A stretch of DNA of 64,000 bases from Alectoria sarmentosa (taxonomy: Eukaryota; Ascomycota; Lecanoromycetes; Lecanorales; Parmeliaceae). The DNA is taken from positions 62,001 through 126,000 of the forward strand of contig WOGZ01000031.1 of assembly GCA_009733775.1 (NCBI GenBank), read 5' to 3'. Position 1 is the stretch's first letter; each line of letters starts with the position of its first letter. Both the position numbers and the translations under genes were made by a program. This document shows, one piece after another, positions 53,612 through 62,548 of this stretch. The notes under the pieces were generated by a model, which made no database searches, had not been told where the DNA came from, and worked only from the letters and a program-made list of their open reading frames with translations.

Positions 53612-54853
53612 TCACATACGTGATGAAGACCCCTTTCCCTCTCCCTTCCCAGCCCCAAAGTCCTTTTTCATCACCACTTCTTTCGGCCTTGGCGTCCTCC
53701 TGCCTCTTTCAATCTCGCCGCTCAATTCAATTCTCAACACTCTCTCCTTGTCTCCACTCCTTCCTGTTCCCTCAAGCTCTGGCCCTGCGTTCCCCATGCC
53801 CATCCAAAGCGTGTCGCCGCTTTTTTTGATTGGGTTGGGGCTTATGCATTTCTCACCCCATGGCGGATCTTCGCCTTTTACAAACTCCATCAATTCTTTT
53901 CTCTGCCTTTTTAATTGTTCGTTGTCTAGCTTCCCCTCCCCGCACGATTGTGGTTTTAAGAAATCGGCCACGAGTGATAAGAGGAAGAATTGCGGTGGGA
54001 ATAAGACGCACTCTCCTTTCAGCGCAGACTCGATCCACTCCGCTGCCCATGCGAACTTGGCAGCTGTATGCTCAATGCCGCCGTCGGGGGTTGGTATGTG
54101 CATTTGATTCGTCTGCTTTTCCAGCTCCAGACCCGATTCGAGGGGCAAAAAGTACAAATACATCTGTGTAGAGTAGCGTTTTGGTATATTGGCTGGTGTA
54201 AGCCAGCGCGTGAAAGGCACCAAGCCCTCAGTATCCATTTGCCCGCCTTTTTGTTTGACCCATTCTGCAAATGGGACCTTCTCGGCATGCACGGCTTTCC
54301 TGCCCTCGTCTCGTTCCTGCTCGGACAGGTCCACTAGCTCGTCCGCATTGCTTTGCTTTCGAGCCAACAGTATTCCGCTCTCTTCAAAGCATTCCCGTAT
54401 AGCGGCATGCCGGTACGCAGGGCCATCTTCATGGTGACTCGGGTCCGATGGTGGCGGGAGATGACCGTCCTGAGGCGAACAATGGCCTCCAGGAAAGACG
54501 TGGGCTGAGGCGAAGGTTGACGAGGAAGAGACGCGGTGGAGGAGCAAGATATGATTGAATGGGGAGATGAGCAGGATGCTGGCGCTGGGACTGGCCGGAG
54601 GAAGTTCTTCCTTGGACTTGGAAGATGATTGTCGCCTTGAGTATTGCTTTTGAGGAGAGGTGCCTCTCATGGCAGCTTCGAAAAATTCTAGGTCGTTGTG
54701 TTTACGGAACATACGCGTGGGGGTGTTGAGGACTGTGAAATGCTGATTAGTAGTGCACAGCGAAGGGATAGCCGTGGGCGTGTTCGCATGCACAAAGATT
54801 CTGGGGGTTAAAAGGTAGGTTTTGGAGCCAGTGGAGGACCAGACTCTGAACAT
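53612..54853 (-). CDS. Nudix hydrolase, NUDT19-like, probable peroxisomal
   Basis: Single exon, 413 residues, from ATG 54853; a second Met (MFRKHNDLEFF, about residue 48) could be the true start. The Nudix fold shows ASILLISPFNHILLLHR, then AHVFPGGHCSPQ, a roughly 25-residue insertion, and AYRHAAIRECFEESGILLAR. The last gives the REUxEExGU core with its metal-binding glutamates. An insertion inside the Nudix box is typical of NUDT19 proteins, which hydrolyse CoA and its esters. The protein ends Ser-Arg-Met, a permitted PTS1 variant, supporting peroxisomal import. The substrate is inferred from family only. Its 3' end converges on CTNNBL1. Confidence 0.85.
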   Translation of the reverse strand: MFRVWSSTGSKTYLLTPRIFVHANTPTAIPSLCTTNQHFTVLNTPTRMFRKHNDLEFFEAAMRGTSPQKQYSRRQSSSKSKEELPPASPSASILLISPFNHILLLHRVSSSSTFASAHVFPGGHCSPQDGHLPPPSDPSHHEDGPAYRHAAIRECFEESGILLARKQSNADELVDLSEQERDEGRKAVHAEKVPFAEWVKQKGGQMDTEGLVPFTRWLTPANIPKRYSTQMYLYFLPLESGLELEKQTNQMHIPTPDGGIEHTAAKFAWAAEWIESALKGECVLFPPQFFLLSLVADFLKPQSCGEGKLDNEQLKRQRKELMEFVKGEDPPWGEKCISPNPIKKSGDTLWMGMGNAGPELEGTGRSGDKERVLRIELSGEIERGRRTPRPKEVVMKKDFGAGKGEGKGSSSRM

Positions 54854-55119
54854 AGGAATTGAATTGACAGAGAATGAGCTTCATGACGGTGACAATCTTG
54901 AATCACTCGAAGGAGTTGTTTTGGAGGGAATCCGGGGAAGATCTACAGAGCCGACACTGGCCGTTCGCCGAGGCTCTCCTTCGGCAACTGAAAAATGTGA
55001 GAAACCTACACTGGTGACACTATTAAAGACTTCTACTCTCCCTTTGCAAACATGATTTTCCTTGATTCAAGACAACGTATAGAGCAAATGAAGACCCCAG
55101 ATATCCCAACACTCCCACA

Positions 55120-55593
55120 ATGCTTCCCTCAGCACCCATCATCAAGCTTCCAGCAGAGCTCCTACAAACCATCGCCGACAACCTTGATATTGAAGAGTAC
55201 TTGAATCTGAGAAGATCATGTCCCCTGGCCTGGGTCTCTCTCAAACCTCCCGCTCTTTCCCTTCTCCTTGAACTCGAGTTCTCCGCCTTCGCTATTGAGC
55301 ACAAAGTCCTCGCCTGCCACATCTGCTGTCGACTGCGTCCGCTCAGCAAATTCGCCGATGATATAGTACACCGAGGCGTGCACAAGCGTAGCAGACCTGA
55401 GAGGTTCTGCATTGAATGTGGGATCAGCGGCGGATTCAAGGGGTATAGCAGGGATGATTGGGCTATGGTAAATTGCGAGATGCATGCAAGATGTCCAGTG
55501 TGTAGAGAGCTGGGAGGCGTGGGAAGACGCTGGAGGTGGGATTCCGGAGAGGGGTGTTGTGCGAGGCCTCCGTCACAGGACATCTTGCAGTGA
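55120..55593 (+). CDS. F-box-like/zinc-binding protein, paralogue 1
   Basis: 157 residues from ATG 55120. The N-terminus (about 8-45) is F-box-like: IIKLPAELLQTIADNLDIEE, then LRRSCPLAWVSLKPP. A Cys pattern follows: ACHICCRLRPLSKF, RFCIECGI, GYSRDDWAMV, NCEMHARCPVCREL. Spaced CxxC pairs suggest one or two zinc sites. The same order is found in the neighbours at 55883 and 56963, so this is a tandem gene family. F-box proteins recruit substrates to SCF ubiquitin ligases; whether these still bind Skp1 is unknown. The last 20 residues may be intronic read-through. Confidence 0.62.
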   Translation: MLPSAPIIKLPAELLQTIADNLDIEEYLNLRRSCPLAWVSLKPPALSLLLELEFSAFAIEHKVLACHICCRLRPLSKFADDIVHRGVHKRSRPERFCIECGISGGFKGYSRDDWAMVNCEMHARCPVCRELGGVGRRWRWDSGEGCCARPPSQDILQ

Positions 55594-55882
55594 ATGATAG
55601 ATGATGGCCTCTGACAAGCCAAAGTCTGCCGCCAGAGTGAACGGTTTAGAGTCTGATTCAATCCTACTTCGCCTCTGACCAAATTTACTATCTTTCACTA
55701 GTGAACCTGTCAATCCTCAATCAACCCAATTGAAACCGATCTTTTACATGTTGCATCTCTCTGCTCCAAGCTGCCGGCATCTTTGACTCTCTAACCACGT
55801 CACGGCACCGGATTGAGCAATATCACAGACATGTCTCCAAGGGTGGATGACAATATTGGTTGACCATCAAGACTAAGCTACC

Positions 55883-56540
55883 ATGCCGAACTCAGCACCT
55901 ATCTTGACCTTGGCTCCGGAGCTCCACCTCACCATCGCGGAAATGCTCGAGTTGCCTGACAACGTGATGCTTAAACTCTCAAGCCGCTATTTCCATGAGC
56001 TCATAAAGCCCCCAAGTTTCGAGCATTTGGTAGACGGATGGCAGGACTACTACTATTCCTTTTTATCATTTCAACCTTGCCATAATTGTCGTCGTTTACG
56101 CCCCAACGCAGAATTCGATTACGAAGAGAAGATGAAAGATCGCGGATGGTGTTGCGTTGAGTGTAAAGTCCAGAAGCAGCAGAAAGGCTATCAGATTGGC
56201 GACTTCATCCAAAGAGGCTACGGACGTCTTATGTCGCCAGTGTGAGGAATTCAAGGGTGCCATTCCACGTAGGGTTGAAGGCCTATGCCAACCATGCTGG
56301 GAACTCTTCGAAGGGCAAGGATATCGCTTCTCTCTCATTGACGATGACGATCCAGCTTTCCTAATCAAGGAACACGAGTCAAAGCTCAAGACAAGCACTG
56401 GATGGCTCCACCATCCCGTCTGGTGTGTAAATTGCCACACGCTCCTTGCTAAATGCCAGCTGGCTAGTGCACACAAAACCGTGACTGAACTTGCAGGGGT
56501 TGAGCAAGTGCTTGAGCAATTTAGACGGTACCTTCGATAG
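55883..56540 (+). pseudogene. F-box-like/zinc-binding protein, paralogue 2, frameshifted
   Basis: From ATG 55883 the frame gives the F-box-like part (ILTLAPELHLTIAEMLELP, FHELIKPP), then PCHNCRRLRPNAEF, CCVECKV and GYQIGDFIQRG, stopping at 56243. The expected continuation (TDVLCRQCEEFKGAIPRR, LCQPCWELFEGQGY, VWCVNCHTLL) is open in the next frame to 56540. The switch falls at about 56215-56235. I see no convincing GT-AG pair of normal length there, so a one-base indel is the likely cause. A sequencing error or an unusual small intron would make it a full gene. Confidence 0.6.
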
Positions 56541-56962
56541 ATTCTATGGATTAAGTCCATCACTGGTTTACATTTCCCTTCAAGCTAACCATTGACAGAG
56601 TGCCATCGAACGATCATTGACGCAAGCTTTCAGAATCCAATGGCATAGAAGTGGAGGCATTCAGTCAAGCTAGCAGATCATCACTGGTAGAGCTAGAGAA
56701 GGCAATGAAACTGGACAACAGGAGCCAAGGGGCAGCGGCTTGCCTTTCAATTCCCTATCGGTTCAGGACTCATAGGGATAAGCTTTGCCGAGCTCGTGCC
56801 ACAGATTGCCAATGCTCTTCACTCTATGACTCCCCTCAACACTCGTTACCAAGACATCTAATCAATCAAAACACTAACACTCTTCTCATCAACCGCACGT
56901 CCCTCCCGTGAAGAGAATCAATTCCAACATCCACCCCAGCAGCACCACTAAAGAACTCCACA
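56541..56962. other. Intergenic between F-box paralogues 2 and 3
   Basis: 3' flank of paralogue 2 and promoter of paralogue 3. No gene. Confidence 0.4.
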
Positions 56963-57484
56963 ATGCCTTCTCCATCACGCCTCATGGCCCTTCCAAGGGA
57001 ACTGCACCTCTCCATAAACGATCAGTTGGACTTGTTCCCCTCCAGCATGACCCTGCGCCTCGTCAACACCTACTTCTACAATCTCCTCAAACCACTCACC
57101 TATCGACAAATGCTGACAATAGAAAAAACCGAATACGCTCTCCTCCACGATTTAGTCGCCTGCCACAGATGCAAACGCCTCCGGTCTGGGCACAAGTTCA
57201 ATGAATATCAGCGCCATGTGTGCGTTCGAGGTTGCCGACACAGAGAGGAGAGGACGTGCATCGAGTGCAACATTCGAGTATTCTATGAGAATTCGGGTAA
57301 GAGTCGTAAAGTCTCTACCAGCGGATAGCAAAGTCGCTGACTATAGCAGGCAGGCAGGGAGGTGGTGGTGGACGAGGAGGCTTGTTCCATTGAAGTCTGG
57401 GAAAGGGCAACCATTGGCCTGGAGCGAGAGAAGGCCGTTTGTGCTGCCGTGTGTCAATCGATCTGTCAAGCGCTATGCCCGTAG
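56963..57484 (+). CDS. F-box-like/zinc-binding protein, paralogue 3 (exon 2 uncertain)
   Basis: ATG 56963 starts LMALPRELHLSINDQLDL, LRLVNTYFYNLLKPL, ACHRCKRLRSGHKF and a Cys/His stretch VCVRGCRHREERTCIECNI. A GTAAGA donor lies at 57297 and a GCTGAC branch at 57336. The acceptor zone is GCAGGCAGGCAGGG (57346-57359), which offers several AGs in different frames. Using AG at 57353 gives a Cys-bearing tail (EEACSIEVWE, CAAVCQSICQALCP) ending at 57484. Using the last AG gives a different tail ending near 57500. Without splicing, the frame stops at 57328. The N-terminal part is well supported, the end is not. Confidence 0.5.
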
Positions 57485-58202
57485 AAAGCTCACACATTAA
57501 AGAGTTCATGCTTGCATAATCACTGGTTGTTAATGGGAGACAACCTTGCCAGAGCGACCATTTGCCTTACCTGCGCCCACTTTTCCCTTTCTCATGCACT
57601 CATTCTCATCACTATTTAAATAGGCTGCATTACTCTCTGATGTTCACACACTCACACATCGTTAGCATCAACTCTCTACCGCCCAATCAAATAACGATAC
57701 AACGTCATCCATCTCCTCCACTTCAAGACCACCCACGTGCAAGTGCATCAAGGTAAAAATGCCTTCTCTCATGCAGCTCTCTTAAGAGCTACATCTATGG
57801 ATTAAAGAAGATTCGAAACTCGTTCCCACTATCCCGCTCTTCTGACCTACGAACAAGTACTTCTACAAGCTTCAAGTCATCAAGCGAAAGTGTGTCAGGA
57901 GACGGCGAGTTTGCATCATCAAGTTTATTGCAGAAAATGTTGGAGAGGTTTTTTGGGTTGCGAGTCGCTTATGTAGGGACTGCAAAGCCGGGGGAGGGGC
58001 TGACGTTAATACCATTAGAAAAGATACTGCATGTAAAGGGACGTCGAGCGATGAAACATACCTTCACGCCAGACTTCATGCGAATATAATGGAACCGCGT
58101 AAGCGTGTAGCCTCTTGGCATCAGTCGGTCACCTTGCTTCAAGGAATAATGTCGAATCCGCCTCCACAATGATAAGGGGTGACGGGACCGATGGCCTATG
58201 GA
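57485..58202. other. Intergenic with possible fourth F-box remnant
   Basis: A start-like AATGCCTTCTC at about 57759 and a frame near 57848 reading NKYFYKL resemble paralogue 3 (ATGCCTTCTCC; NTYFYNL). This may be a badly decayed extra copy. The rest shows nothing. Confidence 0.3.
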
Positions 58203-59561
58203 TTACAGCGCGAAAGGGTCCTTCATTGGCCCTTCTTTCGTAATCAAGAATATTTTGATAGCTGTGGTTGTAGGAATAAAGAACCCAGTCTGGTATCTTT
58301 TCTCGGGCATAGACACATTGAGTTGCTCAAGCGTGAAGCCATTTTTCTCTACTGTCTGGTCAGAGCTTTGATATCAGAGAGGGAGCAGTCAAACCTTCTC
58401 TACTCACCACATGCTATTGTGAACGCGTCAAAGGTGTACTCATTGCGAATTGTTGCGGAGATCAAAGCTTTGATGTTGGAGTACAGTTCGAAGAGGTCTC
58501 TCATAGTCGCGATCAACGAGGGGATGGATTTGAGGTCATATGTCTGGATGACAGGTCAGCCTTCCTTATCCTTTGAGGAGACGAGCAGTCGTTGCCGACG
58601 GTAAGCTAGGGGTCTTGTAATTCAGAGTCTCAAGGCTCAAGCAAAGCGCGCGATGACCCTAATTCGTGCAAGTGAAATTACACACCACGTCAGCTCCGAG
58701 GACAAGATCGTAGGCCCCTTTCTCCTCGCGACAGTCTGCAACTCCACCGATGAGCGCGTGACCCCATTGCAGGATAGCTGTCTGGATCAATTCTCTGCCT
58801 TCTAGCCCATTCAAATGTATGTTCGACTTGAGATCGCTGATGACCTCTTGACTACCGTCTGTAGCTAGCACACGCTGAGCGCCAAGGTTTTTCGCGCAAA
58901 GAATAGACAGAAAGCCTGTACCTGCACCAAGCTCAAGAACATTCTTGCCGGTGACAAGATGGGTTCCATCAGAAGAAGAGAGATAGGCTGCTAGAAACAG
59001 TGCTGCTTCCCAGGTGCGGAATCCAGTTGTTCCAGAAGAGGCCAGCAACGAAGGAAATTCAAGCAGGGTTATCTTTGGAGAGTTCGAGTCTGGAGACGGT
59101 GCTGTGTAAGTCACGTAACTCTTCTGCTGGGCTGCAGCACTGGCGGATGGGATGGGCTGAGCCATGTACTGGGCCAGAGATGCGGATATCTCATCCGAGA
59201 TCTCCTGCTCGTAAAAAATGGAAAGTCAGCAGAGAAGCCAGCTGCAAGTCTTTCAATAATCGAAAAGACAGCATCCATCTTCACCAAAGCGAGTTCGCAG
59301 AAGAAGGAGAAAGCCTACATCTTCCTCTGGATCCTCAATTGCATCTTCCAGGGCTTTTACCAGTCTTTTCAGGACACGAAGTTTGTAACGCTCAGGCAGT
59401 GCATAATCAACAAGCCTTGATTCATTGAACATGTCATTGTATATCTGAGCCTGAGTCTCTGGCAATCTGAGAACTTCTTTGGGAGGGAGCGTAAGTCCTT
59501 CCGGTTCAATAAGCTGCAAATACTGCCTCTTGAGAAGCTCTACAGGCGCGATAATTCCCAT
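58203..59561 (-). CDS. Protein-lysine methyltransferase, EFM3/FAM86 (EEF2KMT)-like
   Basis: Four exons (59561-59319, 59204-58686, 58543-58408, 58351-58203) give 348 residues; the last acceptor could be 3 nt later. The N-terminal FAM86-type region is ELLKRQYLQLIEPEGLTLPP. The Rossmann methyltransferase core has TTGFRTWEAALFLAAYL, motif I NVLELGAGTGFLSILCA, RVLATDGSQEVI and YDLVLGADV/TYDLKSIPSL. The C-terminal strands read IKALISATIRNEYTFDAFTIAC and YQTGFFIPTTTAIKIFLIT. The family methylates a lysine of elongation factor 2 using S-adenosylmethionine. A short upstream exon cannot be excluded. Divergent from RPS24, a functionally fitting translation neighbour. Confidence 0.82.
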
Positions 59562-59848
59562 GCCCAGACGCTCTATCCTGTACTGATCATTTCAGGTCTC
59601 TTACTATTTTAAAGTAACAAAATCAATTCTAGTTGAGAGTGCCTCGAACGCCAAGAGATAGGACGCTAATGCCCGGAAAGCTAGCTTCAAATTAAGCGAC
59701 ACCTTATTTTGCACACACGCAAAGTCCAGATGGACTTCGTCGACTTTGCTTGACCATCGAAGATCCAGTGACAGTCTCTCTGTTAGTCGCCGCATGCACA
59801 TCTACGATACCCAGAGCTTTTGCTAACGGACCCATACAGCTAGCAAAC
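59562..59848. promoter_or_regulatory. Divergent promoter of the EFM3-like gene and RPS24
   Basis: 287 bp between divergent ATGs at 59561 and 59849, shared by two translation-related genes. No defined ribosomal-protein element recognised. Confidence 0.4.
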
Positions 59849-60452
59849 ATGGCAGACAGAGAGCAGCCCGTAACGCTGCGCACGCGCAAATTCATCCGCA
59901 ACGCCCTCCTCGGTCGAAAGCAGATGGTCGTGTGGGTGCTTCTACTTCATCGCGATAGCCTTGTTTCTTTTGATCCCTCTCAAATATGTCGTGGGCCGGA
60001 GTTCTGATCTCTTCGTTCTACAGTGACGTCCTCCACCCCAACCGCGCCAACGTCTCCAAAGACGAACTCCGCCAGAAACTCGCCGAGCTTTACAAAGCCA
60101 ACAAAGACCAAGTGTCCTGCTTTGGCTTCCGCACACAATACGGTGGAGGGAAATCGACTGGGTTCGCTCTGGTGTACGACAGCCACGAGGTGATGAAGAA
60201 GTTCGAGCCGCATTATCGATTGGTGAGGTATGGGGCGGCTGCAAAGATTGAGAAGGCCAGCAGGCAACAGCGTACGTACAATCTTTCTTACATGGTGAGA
60301 TGGGCGATTACGTTTAGTGATGGGGCCATATTGGTGGGGATATCGTGCTGACTGCATGGGAATGGATAGGCAAGCAACGTAAGAACCGAGCCAAGACTGT
60401 ACGGGGGACGGCAAAGGGCAAGGCGGCGGCATCTAAGGACAAAAAGAAGTAG
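59849..60452 (+). CDS. RPS24: 40S ribosomal protein S24 (eS24)
   Basis: Three exons (59849-59931, 60024-60271, 60370-60452) give 137 residues, normal for eS24. The introns are 92 and 98 nt. Landmarks: VTLRTRKFIRNALLGRKQM, VDVLHPNRANVSKDEL, FGFRTQYGGGKSTGFALVYD, and the basic tail RKQRKNRAKTVRGTAK ending in Lys residues. The protein sits in the small ribosomal subunit. Confidence 0.97.
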
Positions 60453-60974
60453 AGGACGCTGGATGTGTGACTGTGCGCGCTTGGTCAGAAGAAGAGGGTG
60501 GAGTACGCTTGTGTGAACCATCATTCTGTAGTCGCATTCTGTGGCGCATAGGGAATACAAGATCTTCCAGCTACGGATTGACGAGTGTAAATGCAATATT
60601 CGTTGAATAACTCCATTATTCTGCCAAGGAATCTATTGAGAATACCAACGAAGCCCAGTAAACGCCTCAAATTGCTTTTTTTTAAATAGTTCGAAACGCC
60701 GAAGAGAAAGCCTCCCGTTCAAAGAGAGGGTGATATGGCCGACCAGACTCCGGTCTACAAACTCTGCCAGCAAGAGAAGAAAGTCATAATCGGGGAGGGA
60801 CCGATCCATCAGACCAAAGTCTTTGCCCTGACCAATGCTGCAAGCTCTGCAAGCTCGCCGAGGATCCGAAGCTAATCCAGACCATGTAGTAGCAGAATGC
60901 ACGAGCAACGTTTTTGATATGTTAGCTGCAATCGAGGTGCAGTATCCATGGCAGCATCAGACCGAGAAGCGCTT
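60453..60974. other. Intergenic between convergent RPS24 and the Zn2Cys6 gene
   Basis: 3' UTRs of both genes; no other feature. Confidence 0.4.
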
Positions 60975-62548
60975 TCAATGCTTTCCATCAGGCCTACGAC
61001 CATGCCCGTTCGATTTGTCCACCTTAGCAGGATGCTTCCCATTCCCTTCGAAGGGACCCTTGAGCAGATCGTAAGACGGGGAACGTCGAGGCTGGGGTTG
61101 CATGATTCGAGGACGGCCCTGTGGGTCGTAAACGCTCCCGTTTCTAGTCGCCATCCCGGAGTCAAGTACCCTGTCCGGTGCGTGAGAACCTCTGTGCCCA
61201 CCATAGCCATCGAAAGGTGAATTAAGGCTCGGTAGCTGGCTGTTAGAATGCTGATTGGACTGGATCGCGGAGATTGGGCTGGCGGCGTAGTTGCCGACAT
61301 TGCTCGTGGCTGAGGTGTTCATAGAGTTGAAGCCGGAAGTGTTTTCGCTAGATGTACTCGGCGATGTTTGGGTCATAGGGGGAATATAGCCTAGTGTCGA
61401 CATTTCCTGGGTCTCGCTAGGAGATGACGATGAAGTGCTACTGCCCTGACCTGTGGCACTGATTGAGTCTTGGGATGCCGAGCTGACTGACCCTTGGCTA
61501 GTCCCTGTCTCAAGGTGTTGTTGGTACAAGCTAGTATCTCCATCGCTCCCCTGCATGGATCCGTTGCTGCTGTCGAACGAGCTCATTGGAGCAGGAAGCG
61601 TCCTGTTGCCACCATGAGCTGGCAAATGTGTGACGAGCGGAGACAAACCAGGGAATATCGAGGATCCCTCTGCCGCCACATTTGGGACCGAAGCACCCGT
61701 GGATGTTACGTAAGAGACTGTCGAAGCCTCATATTTCGAAGGGTCTGGATCGTAGAGCAGAGTTTGAGAGGCCGGTCTTCCACTTGAAGGCAATAAATTC
61801 CACTGCTGAGAGTAATCGAGGGTGGGATAGTTTGGTGTAGGAGCTTGTGACATTTGAGGAGGCGGTCCTTGGAGGGGCCTCTGCATGTCGTATTGGCCAC
61901 TGTAGCTGGTCGGGTAATTGGCAGGGAAAGGAGGACGGCCCTGTGCCATGGAGTATGGCGCGCTGGAGATGTCAGCAAGTGCTTCGAATCTCCCATAGAC
62001 TGGCTCACCCTGGGCCTGCGTAAGGAGTGGGCACGTGTTGGGGGACATGGTTGACGTTTGCCAGAGCGTACTGGCTTGGATCAGTTGTGATCCGTGTCAC
62101 ATAGTTGCCCGGGGCAGGTGCTGAGTATGGCCATTCTGAGTCACTGGAGACCTGCAAGGCGACATCTTCTATATGATGAGAGTTCACCTATTCCATGTAT
62201 GCGTCAACGGAAGGACCTGAGTGACGGACGTTGATTATCCTTACCCTCAGATAGTGGCAAGAGCTTCTTGGCACCCCAGCTACCTGACAAGCCTCGCAGC
62301 CGTTACCATCGAGGAGATCACCAGTACATTTGATCTTCCTCTTGCGGCAACGTGCACACTGTTTATCGCAAGTCAGCCTTCTTCTGCACCAGATCAGGCT
62401 GTATGAGTTGCCTTGAAGAACGCACGGCTACACTGTTTCGCTTCCTCGCCTTCTTTCCCCCTCGTGGAGTTCTAGACTCATCACTCTCATTACCATCAGG
62501 GTAAGATCTTGTATGAGCACGATAGGCCATTGACCTTGACTGAGCCAT
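60975..62548 (-). CDS. Zn(II)2Cys6 transcription factor
   Basis: Four exons (62548-62426, 62358-62245, 62187-62009, 61962-60975) give 467 residues from ATG 62548; extra 5' coding is possible because the frame is open upstream without ATG. The binuclear cluster begins right at the first splice junction: SVA/CARCRKRKIKC, then C-x9-C-x2-C-x9-C (GCEACQVAG...CHYLR), residues about 42-79. It is preceded by a basic RGGKKARKRN. No fungal-specific middle homology region is seen. The rest is Ser/Pro/Gln-rich with a conserved-looking tail (SVYDPQGRPRIMQPQPRRSPSYD). It is a nuclear DNA-binding regulator of CGG-type sites; targets are unknown. Confidence 0.87.

Noticed and set aside
57969..58169. Minus frame resembling a P450 segment (RRIRHYSLKQGDRLMPRGYTL)
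   Set aside because: The similarity is vague and the heme and ExxR motifs are absent nearby; the adjacent DNA is explained by the EFM3-like gene.
58179..58604. 141-codon plus frame
   Set aside because: Antisense shadow of the last two exons of the EFM3-like gene.
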